DNA from: Eremophila alpestris peregrina
Lineage: Eukaryota > Chordata > Aves > Passeriformes > Alaudidae
Direction of reading: 5' to 3'
DNA: 64,000 bases
Assembly: GCA_009792885.1 (NCBI GenBank)
Contig: WMCF01000152.1
Span: 314,886 to 378,885 of the forward strand
This document shows, one piece after another, positions 46,759-59,774 of this stretch. Below the pieces are notes generated by a model, which was given only the letters and a program-made list of their open reading frames with translations, had not been told where the DNA came from and did not search any database. Position 1 is the first letter of the stretch; each line of letters starts with the position of its first letter. Both the position numbers and the translations under genes were made by a program.

Positions 46759-49719
46759 GTGAGGCAGCCAGAACACCCTTCCTGCTGAGGCTGTGAGGAA
46801 ATCACCACATTCTGGACAGAAAATAAATGTTTTCCTGGTGGGCTGGAACTTTAGTGGGATTGGGGTTGGGTGGTCATGTTGAATGGGGATCGCTGCGGGG
46901 AGAGCTGGGCTTACCTGATGTCAAAGGGAGTTTGGTCTCTGGAAATCAGGATTTTATTCCAGTTGCCTGCTCTTGGTAGTGCTCACTACAGATTGAGGTA
47001 GGTGGATTTTTGCCCTGCTGTAATGAGTGGTCCTACCTGTCATAAGATTTCATGCATGACCACAAAAAACCATTTTAAACATCAGTAAAACCCTGTGTGA
47101 TGTTGGCATCACAAATGTGCAGAGGTTGCATCAGTGGCCAGGAAACAGCTATGGACTACCCTGTTAATCTCACTGAAATTTTAGCCCTGAAAAGAAGTAA
47201 GAGTTTGCATTTCAATATTTTAATATTCTGCTTTGCTCAGCATCCAGTCATATGTTTGCTCCACAATACCAAATGTATTCCAAGTTCCTTCATTTAAAAC
47301 AGGACGTGAAGTCTTGTTATGAAGATTAATTACACTTTCACTTGAGGTGTCCAAGCCCAAAATTTTGGTTTCAGATTTTGGTGTGAGTATTATTAACAAA
47401 GACATCCTGCATCATACTTTGGACTGATCTCTGGTCTCCCATGGTTTGAGGGATTTAATTTACTGCAGAACTTGTTCATTGCTTTCTAGCAGCAATAACA
47501 GAACCAAAGCTGACTCGTTGACAAGTGAGTGCAGTTTTGTTTTCTGCCACGCTGTGTGCAGTATCTTGTGCCAGTGACAACAGCCATGGCTTGTATTTGC
47601 TTATTGCAGCAGGGCTCAGGTATTCCACAGTCTGAGCACAGCTGAAGCTGGAAAACACAAGGCTCGAAGTGATATCTGTCTTATGCTTTGGCTACAGATA
47701 ACTGTGTGCTTTATGGTTTTTGCACTTGCTTTCTATGACTCTGTAGCCTCAAACTGCTCACTTGGGCTTGAATGTCCCTGTGTTCCTCCAGAATCCAGGG
47801 CTGGATTTGTCTCCATGTCTCTTTGGTCTCTCAGTCCAAGCTGGCAGAAGTCAGTGAGGGCTGTACAGGGCAAAACACCCAAAGACTGAAGTAATAAAAG
47901 TGGTGTCACTGTTGTCCTTCTTGGAAGAGGGAGGGGAGCAGAAATCAGCTGTACCCCATGCCTAGCACTGTGTGTAAGCCAAGAGTTTGACCAGAGCACG
48001 GGGTTTACCTGGACTCCGGTTCATAGAAACCCCACAAAATCCAGGAGATTTAACCAGCAGTTAAATCCACCAGTCCCAAATGAAAATATTTACTTGTGCT
48101 GGGAGATCTCCGAGTTTCAGGTAATCTAGGGAGACATTAATGCATGAAGTGTGCATGGGACCTTTGCCATAAGGTTGACAAGAATAGCAGCATGTTTTAT
48201 GAGTTCCTGTGTTTAAATGTGTAGATATCACACTGATTAAACACTGTTTGAAACTTCCTTTTAAAATCTGCTATGTTCTTGTAAAGCTAACTCACAAGTT
48301 CCCATGCCCTCCTGCCAGTGTTAAAGTGTACTAGTGAGGGTGTTCAGAAGTAGTAACTTAAAGCTAAGTGTAGCTGCTCTGCTGTGCTTCAGTTTACAAC
48401 CTGACTAATCCACAGCTGGTGTGATTTGGGATAGCATTCAACCAGGCTGGTGAATAACATTAGCTGTCATCTTCTGGTTGCACTGAAAACTTGTTCTGAA
48501 TTCATACCAGCAAAGAATACATTGAAAACTATGCTGGTCATGATTTATCTACAACATCACAGGAAACTGGAAGTCTTCAGTAGAAGTCAGTGGCAAAACT
48601 TGACTTGATTTCCTGCAAGTGGGATGGGAGCCATAGGCATAGTAGATATCCAGGTGGTATCACACTGGCTGCTGCTTTTCAGTGCTGGCTTTGATTAAAT
48701 GATGCATTTCCTGCCATACTAGCCAAAAAAGATGGGAATGACACAACCTTGAAATGGGTAATAAAAAGCGTTTGGAGCATTTATGTGCTTGAGCAGCTGC
48801 TAAATGTTTATAAAGGAAACTCTCACAGGCATGTCCAGCTCTTTGCCTAACATAACCATTTCTTTTGAGTCTCTTAGTTTCTGTTTGTTTGATAATTCTT
48901 ACTAACAAGGATTCTGCATACAGACCATTCCTCCAGAAATACACATGCAAAACATGTAGGGAAGCTGTGCCTGACAAAGTGTTGAGAAAAGCAGACTTGT
49001 CTGAAATTGTCCACATCCATATTATAATTAAAAATGAATCAAGGAAAAGCTATTATGCACTTTGCACTTTGAGATTGGCTTTTATTAGCTGCAATAAGCA
49101 GTCTTTCAAGTAGCCTTTAGCAGCCCAAAGAACAGTCTTGCCATATATGGTGCATCTGATTTAAGGTTTGGGGATTTTTTTACAGATAAAAATCATGGTA
49201 CACATCCAGATGCAGTTAACTCTGGAAAAGTCCATCAAGAGCAAAATTCTGTCTGTCCAGCCCTCTTCCCATTTTTCTTAGGGTCTGCATCTCAATTTTA
49301 ATAGGCTGCAGTGACTGGTTTAAAAGATTCAGAGATGATATCCTGTTCCTATAGAAGTCTATGCCAACTCTTCCTGTTCTTTCCAGGAAGCAGACACAAG
49401 ACATACTTAGAAGCACCGTTAGACATAAGAACTAATGGATTCCCAACTTAGTTTTGGCTGTCTTCCTGGTCCCCTTATCCACAATCAAGGATTTCTTGCT
49501 TTTTCTTATGCTTATTTTCACTTCCTCAAGTTGTGACTGTGGATTCCTTGCTGCCTTACCTTACCCTGTGCAAGGGAAGTTGCTGGAAGAAGGATGACTT
49601 GTAATTTTTTCATTATTTCTGTCTGGAGGTGTCCATCCAGTGCATCTTTATAGGTTTACAGCACGTTTTGGCAGCAGATACACCAAGTGTAACAGCAAGG
49701 GAAGGATTAGGACATGGTT

Positions 49720-50350
49720 AAAGCGTGGGGGCTGCACGGGATAGAGTGCCTGTGCCCTCAGGGATCTCTGTGCTCTCTCAGTGCACACAGGCGTGCTCTC
49801 CCAGAGCCCAGAGCACAGTCCTGAGGAGACTGGTGAGTTGTGGAGAGCTGAGCTGCTCCTGAGCACTGGGGAGGGTTGGTGTGGGGCCGCTGGCGGGACC
49901 GCGCACACCAGCCGTGGAAACACGGGCGGCTGTTGGAGAAGTGCTTTCCCAAGCAAGAGCAAGGCCCTCAGGGAAGTCAGTCATGATGTATATGCACTGT
50001 CCTGGCTCTGGCCCAGCTATTCCCTGGCCTTGGCTGCTGATCCTCTGCCCGCTCCTCAGGGTGGAGAGTCTTCTCTGGGGGAGGGAAGAATGGACAAGAC
50101 GGCTCTCGGCTCAGTGATTTGTGTCTGTGCAGCCTGCCTCATGCCCAGTTTCCACCAGGCAGGCTGCACAAAGGGCTTTGATTCCTGCCTTGGTTTCTCA
50201 TCACTCTTCCCCCACTTCTGCACTTGCACCGTGCTCTCACTGCGGCGGGGTCTTGGATACTTGGCTGCCCCTCCAGGCAGGGGGATTGATGAGGGCACAC
50301 AGGGCATCCATCACTGGGAGCATTCAGCATCCTCCAGAGCTATACACCTG
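49720..50350. other. GC-richer intronic block with overlapping open frames
   Basis: The block is locally richer in GC, with a CpG cluster at about 49885-49935. Open frames overlap on both strands, the longest being 196 codons on + (49781-50371). None resembles a known domain and none continues the FAT4 frame. It could be an old degraded element or simply a GC patch. Confidence 0.3.
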
Positions 50351-52714
50351 TGGCTTTGGTGGGGAAATTAAACATAATCCAACCCTGAAGCTTAGCCATC
50401 CCCATTTAGAGACCCTCTTGCAGCACAAGCTGTGAGACCAGAGTGTATGAATTATAAACACAGACAGGCAAAGTGATGGGCTGTGCAAGAACAGGATAGT
50501 GTTTGGATTGCAGATGCTGCCCCAGAATGTCTGCTGACATCAACGCCAAGAAACCTACACACAACTATTTGAGTGTGTCCTCACGGGTCTGCTTCTACCA
50601 CATAAATCTGTTCTGCTTTGCTGTACCTTTCTTCATGGCAAAATGGTTGGGAAAAGAGACTTTTTACATATTTTTTTTTTTTCCACCCCATCTGGTGGGG
50701 ATGCGGCACTAGGTAAACATTCAGCTCTGGCAGCATGACAAGAACTGGTGCAGCTGCTTTTATCATCCATGTCTTTAACTCTTTGAGCAATTTTCTGGAC
50801 AAATGTTAGCATTCCAACAGTCCTCCTCCTTTTATTTATTGATTGTAGGGATGTGAAGTAGCACATCTGGAAACCTGCTCACTGCCCAGGACTACTGTTT
50901 AAATAAACTGCAGCCACAATCTCTTGATTGGGTTGGTCAGAATGGCACATTGCCACCACAAAACCAAAATCAAATTGTGATGTTTCTAATTAGAAGCAGT
51001 GTTCCTGTGTTTTGGGCTTTTTTTTAGATTTTATTTTCTTAAATAATCTATTTACTGATTTAGATAAATAGTCCTGAAAGAAATGAATCCGTGAACTGGT
51101 TATTATATTTAGTTAGCTGTTCTTTGTATACACCCCTGGCCTGGATGAAAAACAACCATATGTTTTTTCTTTAGAAAATGTGGGTCCACGACTTATGCAT
51201 TCTTTCCTTCAAGAATGTAGGAGGGCAACCAAGCAGAGAGGTGATATCCTTCTCAGGAATTCTCTTCTGAGCTGGGCTTTTGGTTCCCTTCAATCCTAAA
51301 ATCAAATTAAAGATGACAGTGCAGTTGTGTTGGTTTTTTAACACATTTCAAGATATTTCCCAACAACAAAAGGACAGCTGTATTTTCTAGTAATGTTGAG
51401 AAAGTCTTAAGACTCAACACTGTGTGAGGTTTAAGTGGCTGGGCTTAAAGACATTTGTACTCACCCTGTTTCCTTAGCAGACACTGTATTTCTGCCTAAC
51501 ACAGAGTCTGCAGTGTGAAAAGATGTTGCCTGAAAAGAACAAATAGTACTTTTAGAACAAATCTAGCTATTTTTAGATTTTGGTGCTGTCAAAACAAACA
51601 AGCAACTCACTTATTTCAGCTGGAAATGTCCGGTTTGCCAGGTTTTCTGCGCAATGTCTAAATACACCCACTGCTGAGGCTTTGGTGAGCTAAATGAAGC
51701 TGATGTCTGCTCACCTTGGTGCTTAGCAGCTGACAGAAGGATTGCTCCCTTCTGTGGTCTTGTTTTATGGCACAGCTGTTTCAAAATGAATATTGGGTTC
51801 TGTCCCAGCTCCGCAACTGCAACTAGTTTTGGGGGGAGAAAACCAGGTATATCTCTTCCAAAAAAAAAACCCCAAAAATTCAGGTTCATTTATTTAAACT
51901 GCAAAACAAGCTATAATATAATGCTTAATATTTAAAAAAAAAATCAAGTTAGAAAGAATTGTCTGTTTTTCAGTTTTCAAGCCATTACACTTCCTCCCTT
52001 ACCTCTTCATTCATCCATCTTGCTCTGATTAGTTTGGAACTTCTACATCAACATCTATTCTTAATTGTTCTTCTGCTTACATCACTTACCTGTGAAATTC
52101 TATTTCCTATCTGCTAATGAGATCTGTGAATGTAATCTGTTTTGCAGAAGAATACTTAGAGTAGTTGTTAAACACTTTATCAGCCTTTGAGAAATCCTAA
52201 GGTTTATCCAGCCTTGGTGATCTTTAACTGTTTTTTGAATTAACATTACACCTTATAAATTGTAGGTCTGCTAGCTCAATCTTCAAATACAAAGCTACAG
52301 TGTCAGGAAGCCGTAATTGCAAGGATGAAACAAGTAAAACATGCCCATGTGGCCTGAACACTTGGCCTGCTGGTTAATCTTCTCTATACAAGGTGTTTTT
52401 AAAGCACAGTTCAAAGTTGTGCATTACAGGAGTTTCTCTGTGGGACATTCAGGAGTCACAAGCCTTCAAAAACTGCCTTAGTCAGCAGTCCCTGCAGGAG
52501 CCAGCTTCTCTGCTTTTTCTGTTTACAGCAATAACTTACAACAAGGAGGAGTCATTTGGTGGTCTTAAGAAAATACTTTTTTTTAATGGCTCTGCCTTTC
52601 TTCTGAGTTGCAGTTCCACCTTCCTTTCAGTCTCACTTCTGTCACCAGAGGCCTTGGGTTGGGGCACGTGGCCATGCCCACTCTTCCAGCACCCCTTGCT
52701 TTTTGCAGGGAGAC

Positions 52715-52883
52715 CATAAAATGGTTTGGGATGGAAGGGACCTTACATCTCATCGAATTCCAACCTGCTGCCACAGTCAGGGGCACCTTCCACTAGACCA
52801 GGTCACTCCAAGCCCCATCCAGACTGGCCTGGGACACTTCCAGGGATCCAGGGGCAGCCACAAGTTCTTTCTTGCACCCTTAC
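52715..52883 (-). mobile_element. CR1 LINE 3'-end fragment, antisense
   Basis: ATAAAATGGTTTGGGATGGA, AGGGACCTTACATCTCATCG, AATTCCAACCTGCTGCCACA, then ACCTTCCACTAGACCAGGTC, AAGCCCCATCCAGACTGGCC and TTCCAGGGATCCAGGGGCA follow the CR1 3' end in reverse complement. This is one of the better preserved copies, about 165 bases long and 5'-truncated. Confidence 0.92.
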
Positions 52884-53050
52884 AACCTGTCATACTCCAC
52901 AATTTTTATGAACATTAGGTTCAGCATTTTCCCTAATTGTTCTTGTTTTGAAACATTTGGTGGAAGGCAGCTTCTTGCTCTGGAAATGATTGCATTCCTG
53001 GCTAACATGCAGTATGTATGTGTGAGATTGCTGAACTTCTTGAAGCTGTG

Positions 53051-53077
53051 CTAAATATATATTAAATATATATTTAG
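53051..53077. repeat. AT near-palindrome (27 bp)
   Basis: CTAAATATATATT is followed by its approximate reverse complement, ending ATATATATTTAG. Outside the central few bases the arms pair fully. Such AT-rich palindromes can extrude as cruciforms. No function is implied. Confidence 0.8.
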
Positions 53078-53136
53078 TGCATGTGTTTCGTTCTCAGTCT
53101 GTCTGTGTTCCTGTAGGTCTGTAACAGTGCTACAGC

Positions 53137-53152
53137 TTTTTTTTTTTTTTTT
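53137..53152. repeat. T16 run
   Basis: A homopolymer lies in the large intron about 60 bases after the AT near-palindrome. No retrocopy body is visible next to it. Confidence 0.8.
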
Positions 53153-53437
53153 AACCTCTCTGGGTTAGCAGCTGCAGGAAGCTGCTTCTGATCAGAGGAA
53201 GAGAACAGGGATAGGGAAATGTGTATATACACCAGAGGCCTTAAAATTGCCTCTCTGTGTGCCTGCAAGTCCTGTTCTTTCAACAGCATGCTGAATCCGT
53301 TGTAAAGGGATGTTACCCCTGTCCTGAAGCTCCAAAGCTTAATGAATTCTTAGGATGCAGTCAGTCAGGAATTTTGGTATCCAGATTTTAAACCCACGTG
53401 GATAAAACCAGGTGAGAGATCCCATCGTGCCATCACT

Positions 53438-53463
53438 GTTTTGGGACAAAGTTTTGGGACAAA
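53438..53463. repeat. Perfect 13-bp tandem duplication
   Basis: GTTTTGGGACAAA occurs twice back to back. The perfect identity suggests a recent slippage event or a polymorphic site. Confidence 0.85.
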
Positions 53464-56400
53464 CTTTTCTTTTGCACTCTCAAAACAGGTGTGAGTGTCT
53501 GTGTTTGTGCACGTGCACCAGCCCAAATGTGGCTGCACATGTTGTTGCTTGAACAAGGTTGGACTCTGGTCTAGTGATTAATTTATTATTTTTCAGTTTT
53601 TATGTTCTCAAGTTTAGTTCTGTTTGCTCCCAGTTTATTTAGGTTGCTAGATGAGGGATGATACTGACTTTCCTGATACCTGATGTAGTGCAGAAAGTCC
53701 CTGGTTTTATTTTTTTTTCTTGTTAGGTGATCCTGGCAAAAGCACAGATCTGTCCCAACTATCAATCTATTCCCCTGGTTTTTGAAGTTTAAGTTCTGTT
53801 AAATCAGCCTTTGGATCAACTACTACTTTGTACCTAACTATAAGATAAACTCGGGTTTGACACACTCAGAAATTTCAAAAATCTGAGTTTCCTGCATGGT
53901 CTCATCTGTACTCTCAAGAGTACGGATTGCTTTAGCTTTTTAATATCCTTTGTTAGCCACTTATTTCAGCTTTTGTCTCAAAATAATCTAGGTTCCCCAG
54001 TTTTTTTAAGACTTAGGCATGGCAGCCTGTGGTAAAAATTGAGTAAGAAGAAAACAAAGCACAGTCAACCCAGCCAGGACAAATATTTGTGGTGCAATCT
54101 TGTAAAAAGGACTACTTTTTCTCATTTCACAGACACAGTTTCTTCTGTGTTCTTGGAAAATTGGTTAAAGCAATCCATGTTCCAGCTCAAGCTTCGTGTG
54201 CACTAGAAATGCAAAGTGTAATGCAGGCTAGTTGCACTTTCATTTAATCTAGCTCTGTATTTTATTTTAAAACTCACCAGTTGGGTGAGGCTCAGCACAC
54301 TCCATCTGCATTTAAATGCATTTAGAAAGATCGGCCACTTTATTGTGAGAAAGGCCTTGTTTTGTTTACTTAAGGGAAAAGGTTAATTCCCTGTGATAGC
54401 ACATACAACTCCTAGTCCTGGGACTCATTCAGAGAGTGTTTGACTGGAGAAGTGAAATCCTCTTTGTTGCAAAGCAACACGTTTCACTGAGGCAGAAATT
54501 CCATTTCTGTTAAATCGCTTTCCAATTTTCAGGGTAATGATGTGTTTAATTTACCACAAAACATGGTAAACTGCCTGCAGGATGAGGCTTGATTAGTCAC
54601 TTAGATTAATTTTATTTAATTTTAATCCTTTTTGTTTTTTTCATTTTAGTGAAATGTATCTGTGGGGTTTTTTTGCTTAAGTTTATTGTTCATTTTCTAG
54701 CACGTGATTTTGATGTTTTAATGCTGGCAAAAACTTCTGAGTTCCTGGTTTCTGAAAGGAATGATGGTTTTACTATCTGCTGTGCTAAGCATGGTGCAGA
54801 CAGGATCTAGAAACCATTAAGGCTTCAAACAATATGTGGATGGTGTGCTGGACACATTCTCCTATTTCTAATTTTTGCTGCCAGCCAAACAGCACCACGC
54901 AGCCCAGATAATTTCCAATAGCATCATCTTTTCCTGAGCCTTCTTGAAGAACCTAAATGGCTTTGCAAGTTTCCTTTCATGGGTTTTTTCTTGCTGCTGC
55001 AGTGCACTAAGTGCTCTGATCATTCCCCAGTCCCCCAGATGTGGAGAGCTGAACATGTGCCAGAGCAGATGCTGCCCTGTGTGTGTGAGGGGTGATTCCA
55101 AGGAGCACAAACAGCTCACCTTCCCCATTCCCTTGAACAGGGGACAAGCACAGGGTGCTCCCTGCTTCCATGGATAGGCAAAAGTGAAAGCAGTCTTTAG
55201 ATGCACCCCTTGTGGGTGACTTTGTGTCTTTGAAACATCAAGTTAGGACAGTGAGTGGCTTATGATGAGTTCATCCAGAAAGGTGTATTGACCTCTCTTT
55301 GCTGCTTATCCAGCATTTGAAAAGTAGAGGTTGCCAGTGGTTCAGTGGTGTTTCTCCCCACCATCACCTTCCTGCATTTAGTTTCCTTCTACTTGAATGG
55401 CTGCACAGAGCCAATATTTTTCATGCCACCTCTCCTGGACAGGGACAGGAAGAAATGGAGAGCGCTTCTTGCAGCTTTTAAGGTAAAAAATTGCAAATAT
55501 CATCATCTTTCTTGTGGTGATCACCCCTCAAGTAAGCATGGGTGAATGGAGTAGAAAACCTGCTCATAGTTCTTTGCCACTCCTGCTGGGACAAGAGACA
55601 CCCTGTCCCGTGCTGCTGCCTGCCTGACTCCCCACATGTCACTGCCCCCACTGTCCCCTGCAGAGAGGGGAGCCACAGCCCCGTGCTGGCCCAGCCCAAG
55701 GTGGCCTCTCATGACCCCTCTCTGTAACTCATCCTCCACCACAGACCATCCTCCCAAGGCCTGCTCCTTCTCTTCATCCCCAGACACATGTTTACTTGCA
55801 GATGTAAGCAGAAAAGCTGGAGTTTTTGGAAGAACATCCGTGGGAAGCAATTTTCGCCCTGAACACAGTGTCACTGTTCTGACACTGTCCCAGGTTAATC
55901 TCTCTTTCAGCAGTGACGTGTGTGGGACTGTCTGCTTAGTGTATGTGTGCAGCTGCCACCTCGAAAATGAACTGTGCAGCTCACAGGAACAGACCCCAGC
56001 ACACAGAGAAAAATCACAGTTACAATGACAATAGTATATGAATGGTACCATCTTATGAATTTTAAAGATTTTGATACTCACTGAATGGGAACAGCCAGTT
56101 CAATCTCTCCCATTTAGTTCAATTTTATGTTCTTTCATTATTCAGCATTTGGTTCCTTCACTCCTCCATCCTTCTTGAAAACTTTTTTCCCAGCATGGAT
56201 ATTCTAATACTCTGAGAGTATTTTGAGACTTGGGGGAAAAAACCTACTAGTTGTATAACACTAGAGAAATGCTCTAAATGAGGAGTGTCTGACAAAGAAA
56301 TACTTGGTGCTTGTGCTGAAAAATAGTTCAGGCTAAGGTGAAAAATCATAGAAAATTTTAATGCAAGGTTCACTAAGGGAAAAGTGCATGTTTCTTTGTG

Positions 56401-57499
56401 GCTTTAGCCCTCAGGGCTGTTTTTAAAAGTACTCAGAGGCTCGTATGGCTGTGTACAGCAATTTTAGATAGGTTGTAACATGTCTGGTTTATTAAGAATG
56501 GTTTGGGGTCATCTCGTGTGCTTGGCTAATGTTGCAGAATTTACACTAGATTTGCTGCACTTATTTATACAAAATATTAAGAGCAGTCTGAATAAAATAG
56601 GGGTGATGCTCTACCATAATAAGAATTAAGTGACTTGGGGAAGATTTGCTATTGAAGCAAAACTAAGAAATCTGGGACCTCAGCCTGACCATGGAAACTA
56701 CTTCTCTCACCACAAATATGGCATGTACATTTTATGAAACCTGCTTATTACCAAGGGCCAAATTCTGTGGTCCTTATGCAAGCACAGCTTTCACTGGAAG
56801 TTCACTGAGGACGGTAGAATTTGGCCCTGAGCTATTTCTTTTCCATATGAAATTACTTCATTTGCAATTTCCTCTTCTTATATTTCTCAGTAACTGCAGA
56901 AATGTGAGCTAGTCATTTAATTTCAACTGAGCAAAGAGCTTTGAGGACTCTCTGTGAAATTGCAACTTTGTCATTCGGTGTAATAGAAGAAAGGAGTAAA
57001 TTTGTGGACGTGATATTTTACTTAGAGGAAAAAAACACATATCTGGGTAACTGCACAGACAGGAAACCAATGTAAATACATGAGTTTTTCCATCCCAGTA
57101 AGATGAGAAAGGTTTGGGGTTTTGAACCGAGGAGCAGTGATTTGGGATGTTACAAACAGCTGAATTAATATGGGACTTCTGGGATGTCTCTGTGAGCACT
57201 GTGCAGCCACAAGCTGAGGCTGATGAGGTCTGGGTTACTTATGTTACCCCAGCTAATTTTGTTGGTGTGGTGCTCAGCCTTGGCTGACACAAATGAGCCC
57301 ATACTGAGCTGCATGGTGCCTCACAGACACTTCCAGGGGACGAAGGGGAATTGGAGAGTCAGAGATTGGGGCATGAGGCAAAGGCTGGGATCTAAAGGCG
57401 CTGCCTCCTCTGTTCATTTCTGTGAATTTTCTGGCCCTGACTTTGCCTTAGGAAATACATTTGAAAGAGCAAGTTTCAGGTTTTAGCTGTGAGTTAGCT

Positions 57500-58100
57500 T
57501 TCTTTTCCAGGGTGAGTTGCATTACTGATGCTCTTTGAATGTGACTTACCCAAGATTAATTTTTGAATTATATATAAATTGTTTAATCAGCTGCGAAACT
57601 TTACAACTTTCAGCCTTCCATTTCATTAGCTGCGAGATGAATGTCAATAAAATGATTTTGGAAGGCCAGAGCTTGATGACACACGCGGCAAACGCCGCTG
57701 AGGACTCTCTTTCGTTTAATGCAGTAATAATAAACACTTCACAGGCAATATTTCAGCAATCAAGAACACTTTTGCAGGCTTTCCTATCTATATGCGTTTG
57801 GCTGAATGACAAAATCGTGAGCTAAAAAAAAAAGGGCTAAAAAATGAGTCAGACTTATTGCTTTAATGTAACCTTCCTGGCTGAAAGCGTATTAATTGGC
57901 AGAGTGGATTACCTCAGGCTGGAGCAGAGAAAGGCCTTTATTGTGTGATGTGAAACCCACACTCCTTGGCTTGCATGTTCTTTCCTCGGCGTTGTGATCC
58001 TTCCCCTCTGATCAGCAGCCTCCAAACCCAGCCTTGCAAGATTTATGACACCTTCCAGTCGGGAGCTCTGTCATTCAGCCCATTTGGGCACTAAAGCACG
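57500..58100. promoter_or_regulatory. Candidate conserved noncoding element / enhancer in the 12.8-kb intron
   Basis: Between 57540 and 57830 the sequence is stop-free on + for 96 codons, yet its product resembles no protein. It keeps many CpGs in an AT-rich setting (CTGCGA, CACACGCGGCAAACGCCGC, TTTCGTT, ATGCGTT). The octamer AGCTGCGA occurs twice, at 57589-57596 and 57628-57635, each preceded by a TTAATC or CATTAG homeodomain-type core. The first overlaps an E-box CAGCTG (57588-57593). Further TAAT and AATAAA cores follow up to 57900. The mix resembles deeply conserved developmental enhancers. This is inference from texture only. Confidence 0.4.
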
Positions 58101-59375
58101 TTACTGCAGAGTGTTTTGTGGTGAGAAATGCTCCTTCCTGCTCTGAAACTGCTCCCAGCTTCTTCCTACATTGTTTCTTCGGCCTTCAAGGGTTAACACA
58201 TGGGGAAAATGGGTTGTTATTTCTCCTTTTATGTAAGAGCTTCATGTTTGGAGGCCTTGCCAGCAGCAGATGGGACCCAAGAGCAGAGCCTGCCTCCTTC
58301 CCAGCCCTGAGGTTGAGCTCCAGCAGTAACCTTGGGAAGCAAAGACCCAATCCTCTGCTGGGCTGGAAGGACTGGGGCGGTCATGCGGGGTGGCCTGTGT
58401 TCCATCAAGTGACAGCTCCGTGTAATATGCCTGCCTCGTGGCAAGGGCTCCACCAGTCTGTGGCCCAAAGCATTTCATTATCCTCCCTTTTTTCCCAGTC
58501 CAGCAAATGCTGAGTTGTGGTATCTGAGATGGAAGGGGGAAGCGGTGCAATCTTGGGTGAAACAGGCATGGTTGTCATCTGTCTTTTGAGTAAAAGGGCC
58601 CATAACTCAGGTGTTTTATGCTCTGCTATCACTTTTTCCTTCTCCTTCCTGTGTATTCGAAGAAGGGAACGATCCCTTTATTCCAGGGGAAGAATTTGGT
58701 TAGCTGAAGATGTCTTGCTGATTCTTGGCTGAAAAGAAGTGTAATGAATGGACTGACAAAACTAACATGAACTTGTAAAAAGTCTTCATTGTCTTTTTTT
58801 GGAATTGACAAAGGAAAAGCTTAAGAGGACAAATACTGAGAGATTGCACATGAATAAACATGCTATTTCATGCTCGTTGCTGCTCATCAGAGTTAAGTTT
58901 AGAATAACAAGGAGGATGAAAGCCCTGGGTTAAATAAGTTCAGTCAGATTTCCAGTAAGCCAGGATCCCATTGGAGCGAGCATTATTTGCTGCTATAGAT
59001 GGTTGCTTCTGTGGACAGAATGAGTCTGAGCAGGGCTGGAGACTCACTGCCACCTTCCCACCCGCTCCCAGAAGGTCTCCCCAGGTCAGGGGTGCAACCA
59101 GCAGTGGAAAAGCCACAGGGAAAGCTGGGTTTTGCCACTGTTTCCACTCCATTTGTTCTGTGGAGGAATAAATTGAGGGCTGGAGTCTTCACGTCTGTCA
59201 GCGTGCCACCTTTGAAGGTCCTTCTCACAGAGAAATAGGAGAGTCAACCACATCTTCAGATCAGTCCTAATTGTTACAGGAAGGCTTTCTGAGCAGTTCC
59301 AAGACCATCTTTTTCCACTGAGCTTGTATTACAAAATACATTTCTGGAATTAGATGGATCAAGAAAAATAACAAC

Positions 59376-59393
59376 TTTTTTTTTTTTTTTTTT
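59376..59393. repeat. T18 run about 200 bases upstream of exon f
   Basis: An uninterrupted T18 run is followed by GG. It is too far from the acceptor (59593) to be the splice polypyrimidine tract, which is the C/T-rich run at about 59575-59590. Confidence 0.85.
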
Positions 59394-59593
59394 GGTCTTT
59401 CACAACTTGTACTTTATGTCAAGATGACTTTGAAACAAGGCTGACCCTGTCCTGTGTGTTGAGCTGGCTCTCTTGCTCTGTGAACTGTGACATGCTCAAG
59501 CGCTCGGCTGTAAATCGGAGCTGGCAGAGCTCCCGTTAGCATGCTGGTGTTTGTAACCTCTGGCACTCTGTATCCCCCCCCCTTTCCCTGCAG

Positions 59594-59774
59594 GATCCCC
59601 TGGCCTCACTGGCACTGGGACCATTGCTGTCACAGTGGATGATGTCAATGACAATGTCCCCACGTTTGCCTCTGACATGTATTTTGCCACTGTTCCGGAG
59701 GATGCTCCCACGGGGACAGACATTTTGCTCGTGAACTCCTCGGATGCTGATGCCTCTACAAATGCTGTCATTAG
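59594..59774 (+). CDS. FAT4: FAT4 exon f: end of EC repeat g and start of EC repeat h
   Basis: The exon is 181 nt, entering in phase 1 and leaving in phase 2. The acceptor is TTTCCCTGCAG and the donor GTAGGT. It encodes GSPGLTGTGTIAVTVDD and the linker DVNDNVPTF, then opens the next repeat with ATVPEDAPTGTDILLVNSSD, whose PED provides the calcium glutamate, and the DAD motif (SSDADAS). It ends NAVI plus two bases of a Ser codon that exon g completes. NSS is a potential glycosylation site. The exon is less GC-rich than exons c, d and g. Its phases join exon e and exon g exactly, so no exon is missing between 46759 and 63077. Confidence 0.95.

Larger units (their letters stand above)
46759..59593 (+). 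other. FAT4: Large FAT4 intron between exons e and f (12.8 kb)
   Basis: This is a phase-1 intron of 12835 bases, GTGAGG to TTTCCCTGCAG. It contains one CR1 fragment (52715-52883), a GC-richer block at 49720-50350, a 13-bp tandem duplication, an AT near-palindrome, two poly(T) runs and a candidate conserved element at 57500-58100. No cadherin motif or other recognisable exon was found in any frame, and the coding phase is already continuous from exon e to exon f. The open frames (up to 196 codons at 49781-50371) look like chance. Confidence 0.88.

Noticed and set aside
55521..56081. 186-codon minus-strand frame
   Set aside because: It shows no similarity to any family I know and overlaps + strand frames of comparable length.
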